A stretch of 17,226 bases of DNA from JAIVJN01 sp036732565 (lineage in GTDB: Bacteria > Acidobacteriota > Vicinamibacteria > Vicinamibacterales > UBA2999), in assembly GCA_036732565.1 (NCBI GenBank), contig DAINCF010000093.1:1-17226 (forward strand), in the 5' to 3' direction. A program made the translations under genes and the position numbers. The notes beneath the pieces were generated by a model. That model was not told the DNA's origin. It did not search any database and was given only the letters and a program-made list of their open reading frames with translations. Shown one piece after another: positions 5,753 through 14,387 of the stretch; position 1 is the stretch's first letter; each line of letters starts with the position of its first letter.

Positions 5753-8700
5753 TCAGAACGTGAGCCGGCCCGAAAGCTGCACCGAGCGCGCGCCCCCGGA
5801 GGCATACAGGCGGTAGAGGCCGTTCGAGCCGCCGAGCGAGTTGTCGGCGGTCCACAGCGAGCGGCCAAAGGATGAGCTCGGTGTCAGCACCCCGTCGGGC
5901 GTTGTCGGACCCAAGAACCCCATGGCATCACTGGAGAAGCTCGCGGTGTTGAGCACATTGAAGACGTCCGCTCGAATCTGCAGCCTCACACCGGAGACGA
6001 GTGGGACATGACGGCTCAGGCTGATGTCGACCTGTTGGAAGGGGAAGCCCCGGATGCCGTTGCGCGGCAGGTTGCCCATACGAGGCTCGACCGGCACGCT
6101 GAACGCGGCGGGATTGAGACGGCGGCCGCCGGGCGCGCTCTGATCATCGAGATAGATGGGCACACCGGGAACGAGATCCGGCGTCACCGCAATGGAACCA
6201 AAGCCGGCATCACGATTGGTGTACACCCTCACCGGCGCGGCACTGTACGCCTGAACGATGGCTGCGACCGACCAGTCTCGAAGGAAGGCCGACATCGGTC
6301 CGAATGCAGCTGCTGGCATCGCGTAGGTGACTGCAGCCGAGAACACGTGGCGCCGATCGAAGTCGCTGGGGCCGCGAAAGAGCTCGGGGTCGAGGCGATC
6401 CGCTCGCGGCTGCGAGGACACGGCGTCCGAGATCGTGTCTTCCGACTTCGACAGCGTGTAGCTCGCCAGCGCCTGCAGACCCCGCGACAGACGTCGCCGA
6501 TACACCGCCTGCAACGCCGCATAGTCCGATCGGGCATTGCTGCGGGAGATTTCGAGACTGGTCGCGCCGACGAAGTCGGCATTGGGGTCCCTGAGGAGAA
6601 ACACTTCCCTCCGCAGCAGATACCTGCCAATGGCGCCAACGTACGAAAGCGTCACGGATTGCGGGCCGTCGATGGACTGCTCGAGCGTGACATTCCATTG
6701 ATAAGTCCTCGGCGTCCTGTGCTCGGGAAACGCCGTGAACGTCTGGCCCGTGTATGGCGGGTCCAGACTCGTCATGGGCGGACGGGCGACCGCCGCCGCG
6801 TCGAACGGATACGGCAGACCGGCCGGCAGCGCGACGTTGCGGACGAACGGGAACCCGATGGCCGCCTGCGAAGCGGTACCGGCTCCGAGATCGTTGAAGA
6901 GACCAAGGCCGCCGCGAACCACTCGCTCCCTGCCTGCGTCGTGGGACAGGACGTACGATCCCCCAACCCGCGGGCCGAACGCGGCCCAATCGGTCGGATA
7001 GAGCGGGGTGCCTGGCGGCGCCACGCGCAAGGTCTCCGGGCTCTCCAGGCCCGTCAGGGTCGTGAACGTCTTCCCATCTGCCAAGACCGGGGCGGGATTC
7101 ACGTCCCATCGCAGGCCCCAATCCACGGTCAGACGTGACGAGGCCCGCCACGTGTCCTCGACGAATGCGGCAAAGTTGCGAAAGCGCAGGTCGACGCGCT
7201 CGAGTGCCTGAATCGAACTGGTCAGGGAGCTCGGTACTCCGCTCAGGATCGACGACGGGTTGCCGAAGCGCAGGAAGTAGAAGTATTCCCACGGCTGGCT
7301 CGCTGGCCTGAGCAGTCGGTAGTCCGCGCCCGCTTTGACGAGGTGCGACCCCTTCGTCCACGTCCACGTGTCGACAACATTCAACTGGTGCTGGCGTTGG
7401 AACTGGCCGAGCGTGAAGTAGGGACTGGCGACTGTATGCAGGTGCAGTTGCAGTCGGGTAGGCATGGATGCTGGAATTCCGGGTGGCAGAATGGATTCAC
7501 GCGTCACCGCTATCGCGCCACCGAAGTCATCTTGATGCGTCTCGTACCGCCGGCGGTTCGTGGTGATGTTGAACCGCAGGTCGTGGGTCAGCGATGAGCC
7601 CAAGGTCTGGGTCAGGCCTCCCGTCGTCGTCCACAGACTGGCGAAGTCAGTCTCGACGTTGTTCAGATTGCGGGTCGTGGTCTTGCTTGGCGAGTAGTTG
7701 ACGCGGCCGAAGAGACGAGCCCCCGCCGATAACTGCTGATCGACGCGAAGGCTCGTCGCGTCGAACGCACTGGGCGTTGAGTAGGCGGCAACGAACGGCG
7801 CCTGCCGTGTGGCCGGATCTTCGGGGCCAGTGGGAATCGGCAACGAGGCCAGCAGCGTCCTGAGCGCCGGCCAGGCCTCTTCTCGAAGGCTCAACGAAGG
7901 CACGTCGTTCTGAATCGTGCGCGGCTGCACGACGCGCAAGCCTTCATACGACAGAAAGAAGAACGAGCGATCGCGCCCATCGTAGCCAGGGAGCTGGATC
8001 GACCCGCCGACCGTGCCACCGAACTGGTGGTGGCGCATCGGCGCGCGCGGCAGGTTGTTCGCTTTCACGAACCAATTCACCGCGTCCATCGCGTCGTCGC
8101 GGAAGTACTCGAAGAGACTGCCGTGCAGCTGGTTGGTGCCGGCGCGGCTGACGATGGAGACCTGACCGCCCGGCTGCCGGCCGTGCTGAGCCGAGTAGGT
8201 GGACGTCTGAATGCTGAATTCCTCGAGCGCATCCGCTGAAATCAGACTCTGGGTGCCGCCTATGGCGTTCAGCGCCGGGGTCACGCCCGCCGCTTCCTGT
8301 GACGGCCAGTAGGCGCTGCCGACTTCGACGTTGGCACCCACGCCGTCCACCATGAAGTAGTTGGTGTTGGTGCGTTGACCGTTGACGCTGAACTGCCCTC
8401 GCCCAGGCGAGCTCTGGCCGGTGAAGACGACGCCAGGAATCACCGCGACGAGCGACTGAAACGAGCGTCCGTTGAGCGGCAAGTTCTCCACGAACTGCCG
8501 ATCCACGACGGTGGCGAGCGCCGGTGACGTGTTGATGCGCGACGGTTCCGCAGCGACCGTGACCGTCTCGCCGACCGCCGCGACTTTGAGCGTCACAGTG
8601 ATATGGACCTGATCGTCGACGTTCAAAACCAGATCGCGGACCTCCGATGGCGAGAAGCCCGCTCGCTCCGTTGACAGCACGTAACGGCCGCGAGGCATCA

Positions 8701-8923
8701 GTGCGAAGGTGAAAAGACCCGCGCCGCCGCCGGTCTTGCGTATTCGCGTTTGCGTGACCTCGTTCGTGAGCGTCACCTGCACGTCTGGAACGACGGCGCC
8801 GCTCTCGTCGGTGATCGTGCCGCTGAGTGTCGCCGTACCGGATTGCGCGTGGCTGGAAGGGACACCGCATACCAGAACGATGAGCGCCAGCAGGAATGTC
8901 CGGACACGTGTGGCGTCTAGCAA
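5753..8923 (-). CDS. TonB-dependent receptor, Oar-like, with N-terminal carboxypeptidase-regulatory domain
   Basis: This is a 1056-residue outer-membrane transporter. A signal peptide covers about 1-27. A carboxypeptidase-regulatory-like beta-sandwich (about 28-112) opens with GTATLSGTITDESGAVVPDVQVTL, written here as a motif rather than a catalytic site. The plug follows (VVDRQFVENLPLNGRSFQSL, then FSVNGQRTNTNYFMVDG), and the rest is a long beta barrel ending in LSGRLTF with the terminal phenylalanine used for barrel assembly. The start is TTG, supported by AGAGGAGAAG just upstream. This architecture is expanded in Acidobacteriota and usually imports oligosaccharides or other large nutrients. 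It lies upstream of, and on the same strand as, the sugar-oxidation operon, but is separated by a REP doublet and a separate promoter. A shared substrate is plausible, not shown. Confidence 0.92.
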   Translation of the reverse strand: MLDATRVRTFLLALIVLVCGVPSSHAQSGTATLSGTITDESGAVVPDVQVTLTNEVTQTRIRKTGGGAGLFTFALMPRGRYVLSTERAGFSPSEVRDLVLNVDDQVHITVTLKVAAVGETVTVAAEPSRINTSPALATVVDRQFVENLPLNGRSFQSLVAVIPGVVFTGQSSPGRGQFSVNGQRTNTNYFMVDGVGANVEVGSAYWPSQEAAGVTPALNAIGGTQSLISADALEEFSIQTSTYSAQHGRQPGGQVSIVSRAGTNQLHGSLFEYFRDDAMDAVNWFVKANNLPRAPMRHHQFGGTVGGSIQLPGYDGRDRSFFFLSYEGLRVVQPRTIQNDVPSLSLREEAWPALRTLLASLPIPTGPEDPATRQAPFVAAYSTPSAFDATSLRVDQQLSAGARLFGRVNYSPSKTTTRNLNNVETDFASLWTTTGGLTQTLGSSLTHDLRFNITTNRRRYETHQDDFGGAIAVTRESILPPGIPASMPTRLQLHLHTVASPYFTLGQFQRQHQLNVVDTWTWTKGSHLVKAGADYRLLRPASQPWEYFYFLRFGNPSSILSGVPSSLTSSIQALERVDLRFRNFAAFVEDTWRASSRLTVDWGLRWDVNPAPVLADGKTFTTLTGLESPETLRVAPPGTPLYPTDWAAFGPRVGGSYVLSHDAGRERVVRGGLGLFNDLGAGTASQAAIGFPFVRNVALPAGLPYPFDAAAVARPPMTSLDPPYTGQTFTAFPEHRTPRTYQWNVTLEQSIDGPQSVTLSYVGAIGRYLLRREVFLLRDPNADFVGATSLEISRSNARSDYAALQAVYRRRLSRGLQALASYTLSKSEDTISDAVSSQPRADRLDPELFRGPSDFDRRHVFSAAVTYAMPAAAFGPMSAFLRDWSVAAIVQAYSAAPVRVYTNRDAGFGSIAVTPDLVPGVPIYLDDQSAPGGRRLNPAAFSVPVEPRMGNLPRNGIRGFPFQQVDISLSRHVPLVSGVRLQIRADVFNVLNTASFSSDAMGFLGPTTPDGVLTPSSSFGRSLWTADNSLGGSNGLYRLYASGGARSVQLSGRLTF

Positions 8924-9126
8924 TCACTTCTCCTCTTTCGACGATATGTATCCCCGGCCGCAGGGTCGCGCGAGCCTCAATGAGCGGTTCGCATCCGGTG
9001 GCGAACGGCCTGCGCGCCGTCTTGGATGACGTAGCTACCGTGCGTGGGCGTGATCCGTGCGGTTCGTCGTGGCGGCACGGCCGCTCGTTGAAAACCCGCC
9101 GGCGCGCGACTCTCGCCGCCACCTAA
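8924..9126. other. Divergent intergenic region between the TonB receptor and the ABC transporter
   Basis: About 200 bp separate the two divergently transcribed genes and must hold both promoters. The receptor's ribosome site (AGAGGAGAAG on the minus strand) is clear. I could not pick out a convincing -35/-10 pair in either direction, and no RNA gene or strong hairpin is evident. Confidence 0.4.
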
Positions 9127-10938
9127 TTGAGCGGTGACCAACCCAAGCGGTGCACATCGGTCGTGAGCGCCGCCTCACGTGTCACGCTCGATCCAGCCGA
9201 CTACACCATTGGCCGGCGGCTGTTTCGACGGATCTGGCGATTGACTCGGCCGTACTGGGCGCGAACATCGGCGTGGCCCTCGTGGATCGCGATGGGCGCG
9301 CTGCTGGTCCTGTCACCGAGTCTGCCGCTGCTCTGGGCCTACAAGTCGGAGATCACCAAGCACCTGACGAACGCCATCGTCGCGAAGAACGCAACCGGCT
9401 TCCACGAGCAGTTGACGCTGTTTCTCGCCGCGTACGCGGCGTACTTCGGGTTGGCGACGGTGATGACCTTCATCGACAGCCGCTTGGATCTGCACTGGCG
9501 CGAGTGGCTGACGCTGCATGTCGTCGATCGCTATCTCGCTCGCCGGACCTACTACGACATCGCGCTGGCGGAGGACCTCGACAACCCGGACCAGCGCATC
9601 CAGGAGGACCTGAAGCCATTCGTGAATGCGGTCTCGTTCTTTCCGCGCCAGATTCTGTCCCAGGTCTTGTCGCTCGTGACCGGGGGCATCATCCTCGCGT
9701 CGATTACGCCCCACCTGTTCTGGTTCGTCTTCGGCTATGCCGTGCTGAAGAGCGCAGTGGTGTTGTGGTTGTACGCACCGACGATCAGGCTCAATTTCGA
9801 GATCACGGCCGCGGAAGCGGACCTGCGTCACAGTCTGCTCCACGTTGGCGAGCACGCGGAGACGATCGCCTTCTATGGTGGGGAGTCAGCGGAACGGATG
9901 CATATCGCGCGGCGGACGGCGAACGCCATCGGCAGAAATCTGGCGCTGGCCGTGTACACCGTGAAGATGGGCGCCTTCACCAATGGATTGTCGCTCGGGT
10001 GGCAGGCGGTGCCGTACCTGCTGCTCGTGCCCCTCTTCCTGGACGGTCAGATCGAGTACGGCGCGATCGCGCAGGCGACGATGGCGGCGGGCAACATCCT
10101 CAGCGCCATGACCCTTCTGGTCAACTTCGTCCCGACGCTCACTGCCGCCGCGCCCAAGGCGGTGCGCCTTGCGCAGATCGTCGAGCGCTTCGATGAGATG
10201 GAGGCCAAGGAGACGACATCGCACGAGCCGCGGCTCACGATTGCCTCTGGCCCAACCATTCGTCTCGATCGCGTCACCATCGAAACCCCGGGCGGCGAGC
10301 AGCTCCTCGTGCGCGACCTCGGTCTGTCGATCGCCGACGGGGATCACCTGATCATCGTCGGGCAGACCGGCGTCGGCAAGAGCTCGCTGCTCCGCGTGAT
10401 GGCCGGATTGTGGCGGCGTGGCCGCGGCCAATTGGAGATGCCGCCGCGGTCGGCATGCCTGTTCCTGCCGCAGCGCCCGTACATGATCCTCGCCGATTTA
10501 CGGTCACAGCTCCTCTACCCGCAACGAAGCACGCAGCTAACGGATGGGATGCTGCAGCGCATCCTGGAGCGTGTGTGGCTGCCACATCTCCTGCAGCGAC
10601 ACGGCGGGCTCGATGCTGTTCGTGATTGGGGCAAGGTGCTGTCGCTCGGCGAACAGCAGCGATTGGCCTTCGCCCGCGTCTTGATCACTGCACCGCGCTT
10701 CGTGTTTCTCGACGAGGCGACGAGCGCCGTCGATCTCGACACCGAACGCGCGCTGTACGCGGTGCTTCGCGAGAGCGGCGCCACCTACGTCAGCGTCGGC
10801 CATCGCGACAGCCTGCTGGCGTTTCATCGCCACGTGCTGCGGCTGTTCCCTGGCGGGCACTGGGAGTTGACGGGCGGGCATTGGTTTCCGCGGAACTCCA
10901 CGACGTCGCTGCCCCAAGATCAGCGAGCGCTCCATTAA
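9127..10938 (+). CDS. ABC half-transporter (permease fused to ATPase), SbmA/BacA/YddA type
   Basis: This is a 603-residue inner-membrane half-transporter that would work as a dimer. The membrane domain (about 30-350) carries the SbmA/BacA-like signature WREWLTLHVVDRYLARR, then DNPDQRIQEDLKPF (152-165). The ATPase (about 375-585) has Walker A GQTGVGKS (412-419), Q449 of the Q-loop, signature LSLGEQQ (505-511), Walker B FVFLDE (525-530) and switch H559. Relatives include E. coli YddA, mycobacterial Rv1819c and eukaryotic ABCD proteins, linked to peptides, cobalamin or acyl-CoA; the substrate here is unknown. The start is uncertain: TTG 9127 follows directly after an in-frame stop, and GTG 9163 is an alternative. 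Neither has a clear ribosome site. The double-AAA gene begins 22 bp downstream. Confidence 0.9.
   Translation: MSGDQPKRCTSVVSAASRVTLDPADYTIGRRLFRRIWRLTRPYWARTSAWPSWIAMGALLVLSPSLPLLWAYKSEITKHLTNAIVAKNATGFHEQLTLFLAAYAAYFGLATVMTFIDSRLDLHWREWLTLHVVDRYLARRTYYDIALAEDLDNPDQRIQEDLKPFVNAVSFFPRQILSQVLSLVTGGIILASITPHLFWFVFGYAVLKSAVVLWLYAPTIRLNFEITAAEADLRHSLLHVGEHAETIAFYGGESAERMHIARRTANAIGRNLALAVYTVKMGAFTNGLSLGWQAVPYLLLVPLFLDGQIEYGAIAQATMAAGNILSAMTLLVNFVPTLTAAAPKAVRLAQIVERFDEMEAKETTSHEPRLTIASGPTIRLDRVTIETPGGEQLLVRDLGLSIADGDHLIIVGQTGVGKSSLLRVMAGLWRRGRGQLEMPPRSACLFLPQRPYMILADLRSQLLYPQRSTQLTDGMLQRILERVWLPHLLQRHGGLDAVRDWGKVLSLGEQQRLAFARVLITAPRFVFLDEATSAVDLDTERALYAVLRESGATYVSVGHRDSLLAFHRHVLRLFPGGHWELTGGHWFPRNSTTSLPQDQRALH
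9495..9542 (+). repeat. 48-bp segment duplicated exactly at the window's left end
   Basis: This stretch of the ABC transporter gene (last base of H123 to the second base of R139) is identical to bases 1-48. It encodes part of the conserved cytoplasmic-loop motif of the SbmA/YddA family. Here it lies in an intact gene, so this is the original copy and the left-end copy is the fragment. Confidence 0.9.
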
Positions 10939-10960
10939 CTCTTCCCCACAAGGACTTCAC

Positions 10961-12538
10961 ATGTCACATCTTGCATCGACTCCAATCGCTCGCCCGCCGC
11001 TCGAAGACTCGCAGAGTGCTCGTTCCACCTCCACAGGAGGGCACATCGCGCCGGTGCTTTCGCCCGTTCAACAACGTGCGTTCGAACGGACCCGAGACAG
11101 CCTTGCCGCCGCACCTGCGACCATCCTGCTGGGGAGCGCCGGCATTGGCAAGAGCACCATCCTCGCCGCGCTTGCGCGAGCGACGGGCGGCCGGATCCTG
11201 CCGACCCGCGCGCTGCTGGAGGCGTCACCGACGCCAGGACATCCGTCGATCGAGGAGGCCCTCCATCGGCTGCTGTCGGATGCCCTCGACCACGCCGGCA
11301 TGCTCCTCGTCGATGACTTCGATCTCGTGTGCTACACGAACAAGATGGCCGCCGCATATCCGCGGCCGTATTACCTGCAGGTCGCCCTGCAGGCGTGGCT
11401 CGAGAAGGCGGTCGGTCTCGGGAAGCGCCTCGTGTTCGCTGCGACCACACGCGAGCATCTGCTGCCGCACTTCGAAGCGCGCAGCCTGATCGTAGACGTC
11501 GGCGTGCTGACACCAGCGGACTATCGCTTCTTCCTCGAGCACCGTCTCGGCGCCGCTCGAGCGAGCGCCCTGGACGCCGAGCGCATCTTTGCCGCGGCGC
11601 CACGGCTCTCGCTCTATCAGTTGTCGGCGGCGTGCGCGCTGGCCGGAGCGCAGACGATCGACGATGAGCGGTTTCTCGAGATATTGGGCACGCAGGTCAT
11701 CACGAGCAACGTCGAGCTCGCCGAAGTGGCGCGCATCTCGTTCGCGGACCTCAAAGGGTTCGAGGACATCATCGACGCGCTCGAGACGCACATCACGATT
11801 CCCCTCCAGGCTGCATCCCGCTTCCAGAATCTCGGTCTCGCGCCGAAGCGCGGCGTGCTCCTGTTCGGGCCGCCGGGGACGGGGAAAACGAGTGTGGGAC
11901 GCGCGCTGGCGCATCAACTCAAGGGCAAGTTCTTCATGATCGACGGCACCTTCACCAGCGAGCCGCCGGCGGAGTTCTACGCTCGCGTCAAGCGGATCTT
12001 CCAGCTGGCCAAGCACAACACGCCCTCGATCATCTTCATCGACGATGCCGATGTCCTGATGCAGAGCGAGCGTATCTACGGCCTCAACCGATATCTGCTG
12101 TCGATGCTCGACGGCCTCGAATCCGAGACCACGAGCATGGTCACCGTGATGGTGACCGCGATGGATCCGAATCAGTTGCCAGCCGCGCTCCTCCGGTCGG
12201 GGCGCATCGAGCTGTGGCTCGAAACCCGGCTCCCCGGGCCCGAGACGCGACTCGAGATCCTGCGCACGCTGCTCGAGGCCGTGGGTCCGGCGTTCGCCGA
12301 ATACGACGCCAGCCACCTCGCCGACGAGACCGACGGCTTCACCGCCGCCGATATCAAGCGCCTGATCGGCGACATGAAAGCGCTCTACGCGCGTGACCTC
12401 GTTCGCGACCAGCCGCGCCGGCCTACCCAAACGTACCTGGAACTGGCCGCGACTGGCATCCGTCGAAACAAGACCCTCATCGCGGCCGCGCAGGAGGGGC
12501 GTCTGCGAGCCGACGTCCAACGCGCCGCCGCCAGATGA
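10961..12538 (+). CDS. Tandem AAA+ ATPase with two different AAA modules, function unknown
   Basis: This is a 525-residue soluble protein with no signal peptide. Module 1 (about 35-240) has Walker A GSAGIGKST (58-66) and Walker B LLVDDFD (115-121). Module 2 (about 260-480) is a classical AAA domain like FtsH/Cdc48/katanin. It has Walker A GPPGTGKT (303-310), Walker B IIFIDDAD (357-364) and arginine fingers R412/R415 in LLRSGRIE. Two catalytic positions are unusual. The Walker B glutamate is aspartate (D362). The sensor-1 asparagine of the usual ATNRPD is methionine (M401 in TAMDPN). AAGGA precedes the ATG, 22 bp after the ABC transporter stop, so the two are probably one operon. Such proteins remodel other proteins using ATP. 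A role in regulating or assembling the transporter is inference. Confidence 0.85.
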   Translation: MSHLASTPIARPPLEDSQSARSTSTGGHIAPVLSPVQQRAFERTRDSLAAAPATILLGSAGIGKSTILAALARATGGRILPTRALLEASPTPGHPSIEEALHRLLSDALDHAGMLLVDDFDLVCYTNKMAAAYPRPYYLQVALQAWLEKAVGLGKRLVFAATTREHLLPHFEARSLIVDVGVLTPADYRFFLEHRLGAARASALDAERIFAAAPRLSLYQLSAACALAGAQTIDDERFLEILGTQVITSNVELAEVARISFADLKGFEDIIDALETHITIPLQAASRFQNLGLAPKRGVLLFGPPGTGKTSVGRALAHQLKGKFFMIDGTFTSEPPAEFYARVKRIFQLAKHNTPSIIFIDDADVLMQSERIYGLNRYLLSMLDGLESETTSMVTVMVTAMDPNQLPAALLRSGRIELWLETRLPGPETRLEILRTLLEAVGPAFAEYDASHLADETDGFTAADIKRLIGDMKALYARDLVRDQPRRPTQTYLELAATGIRRNKTLIAAAQEGRLRADVQRAAAR

Positions 12539-12698
12539 GGTCAACCCTGGATCGTGTGGATGATTGCGCCCTCTCGGTCACACATTGGGCAATTCGAGAA
12601 GCTCAGCGTGAGGCGCGAGCTCGAACAGGGACTCACGCGGCAAGCTGGGTGCTGGCGTCAAAGAGTGGTCTCATGCTTGCACGCCGACAAGCACAGCC
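12539..12698. other. Intergenic gap before the GH13 gene, nothing recognised
   Basis: The gap of 160 bp between the AAA gene and the GH13 enzyme holds no supported gene, hairpin or clear promoter. No Shine-Dalgarno is obvious just before ATG 12699. It could hold an internal promoter separating the transporter/AAA pair from the alpha-glucan genes. Confidence 0.35.
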
Positions 12699-14378
12699 AT
12701 GTCGATCAACGATCTTTGGTACAAGAACGCCATCATCTATTGCCTCGACGTCGAGAAGTATCAGGATGCCAACGGTGACGGCATCGGCGACTTCGAAGGT
12801 CTGAGCCGACGGCTCGACTATCTTCATGGGCTGGGCGTCACCTGTGTCTGGCTCCAGCCGTTCTACCCCTCGCCGAACAAGGACAACGGCTACGACGTCA
12901 CCGACTACTACGGCGTGCACGCCAAGCACGGTTCGTTGGGAGACTTCGTCAATTTCATCGAGCACGCCGACGCGCTGGGCATCCGCGTGATCGTCGACCT
13001 GGTCGTCAATCACACGTCGATCGATTCGCCATGGTTCCAGCACGCCCGCCAGGATCGCGCTTCCAGGTTCCGGGAGTGGTACGTGTGGAGCGAGCAGCGC
13101 CCAGCGAATCACAAAGAGGGCATCGTTTTTCCCGGGCAACAGAAAACCACCTGGACGCTGGACCGACGGGCCGGCCAGTACTACTTCCATCGCTTCTACG
13201 AGCACCAGGCCGACCTCAATACCTGGCATCCCTACGTGCGGGCCGAGATTCACAAGATCATGGGCTTCTGGGTGCAGCTGGGCGTGTCGGGATTCCGCCT
13301 CGACGCGGTGCCGTTCCTCATCGAAAAGAAAGGAGCGGGCATCGAGCACCAGGTGGACTTCAACCTGCTGAAGGAGATGCGCGACTTCCTGCAGTGGCGG
13401 TCGGGCGATGCCATCATGCTCGCCGAAGCCAACGTGCCACCCGACGAGAGCCTCGAGTATTTCGGCACCGAGGGTGAGCGCCTGCAGATGATGCTCAATT
13501 TTCCGGTGAACCAGCGGTTGTTCTACGCGCTGGCGACCGGCGACATCGATCCCTTGATCGGCGCCTTGGAGGACACGCGCAAGCGCCCTCGCAACGCCCA
13601 GTGGGTCCAATTCCTGCGGAGCCACGACGAACTGGACCTCGGTCGCTTGACCAGCGAACAGCGGCAGAAAGTGTTCGACGCGTTCGGACCCGAACGCCGC
13701 ATGCAGCTGTACGACCGCGGGATTCGTCGGCGCCTCGCGCCGATGCTGGGCCACGATCGGAAGAAGCTGGAGCTCGCCTTCAGTCTCCTGTTCTCGCTCC
13801 CGGGCACGCCGATGATGCAGTACGGCGACGAGATCGGCATCGGCGACAATCTGCGACTCCCGGAGCGGGAGTGCGCACGCACGCCGATGCAGTGGACCAG
13901 CGATCGCCATGGCGGCTTCTCCCGTGCCAAGCGCGTCGTGCGTCCCGTCATCAACGATGCGACATGCGGCTACCCAAACCTGAACGTCGTCGCGCAGCGG
14001 CGCAATCCCGACTCCCTCCTGAATTGGACCGAGCGAATGATTCGCACGCGCAAGGAATGCCCCGAGATCAGCTGGGGAGACTTCGTGGTACTGCGCACGG
14101 ACGCGCCCGACGTGCTCGCCGTGCGCTATGACTGGCGCGACACGTCGCTGCTGACGCTCCACAACTTCGGCACCGGGCAGCGAAAAGTTCGAGTCAAGGT
14201 CGGCTGTGCGAACGACGGCCTCCTTGTCGACGTCTTCGGCAATCGCCACAGCAAGGTTCACAACGACGGCTCTCACCGCATCGATATGCAGGGTCTTGGC
14301 TGGCGGTGGTTCCGTGTAGGGAGCGCCGACAACGCGCTCGACCGTTCCGACTTGGATCTCACCAATCCGATGCGCTAG
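12699..14378 (+). CDS. GH13 alpha-amylase-family enzyme, trehalose synthase (TreS)-like
   Basis: This is a 559-residue cytoplasmic glycoside hydrolase. The TIM barrel opens DLWYKNAIIYCLDVEKY and GDGIGDFEGL, as in trehalose synthase (maltose glucosylmutase). Conserved GH13 regions are complete: DLVVNH (100-105), GFRLDAVPF with nucleophile D202, LAEANV with acid/base E243, and FLRSHDELD with D310. ARTPMQW and the NPDSLLNW stretch are typical of TreS-like proteins, and a C-terminal beta domain follows. Most TreS enzymes have Glu where this has Cys15 (IIYEL versus IIYCL), so it may belong to a related GH13 subgroup acting on other alpha-glucosides. The start ATG 12699 begins the conserved domain. 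It lies 9 bp ahead of the debranching enzyme, indicating joint work on glycogen, maltose or trehalose. Confidence 0.87.
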   Translation: MSINDLWYKNAIIYCLDVEKYQDANGDGIGDFEGLSRRLDYLHGLGVTCVWLQPFYPSPNKDNGYDVTDYYGVHAKHGSLGDFVNFIEHADALGIRVIVDLVVNHTSIDSPWFQHARQDRASRFREWYVWSEQRPANHKEGIVFPGQQKTTWTLDRRAGQYYFHRFYEHQADLNTWHPYVRAEIHKIMGFWVQLGVSGFRLDAVPFLIEKKGAGIEHQVDFNLLKEMRDFLQWRSGDAIMLAEANVPPDESLEYFGTEGERLQMMLNFPVNQRLFYALATGDIDPLIGALEDTRKRPRNAQWVQFLRSHDELDLGRLTSEQRQKVFDAFGPERRMQLYDRGIRRRLAPMLGHDRKKLELAFSLLFSLPGTPMMQYGDEIGIGDNLRLPERECARTPMQWTSDRHGGFSRAKRVVRPVINDATCGYPNLNVVAQRRNPDSLLNWTERMIRTRKECPEISWGDFVVLRTDAPDVLAVRYDWRDTSLLTLHNFGTGQRKVRVKVGCANDGLLVDVFGNRHSKVHNDGSHRIDMQGLGWRWFRVGSADNALDRSDLDLTNPMR

Positions 14379-14387
14379 GAGCGGCTC

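Noticed and set aside
12554..12778. A 74-codon frame in the gap before the GH13 gene
   Set aside because: It overlaps the start of the enzyme, has no family match, and lacks a clear ribosome site.
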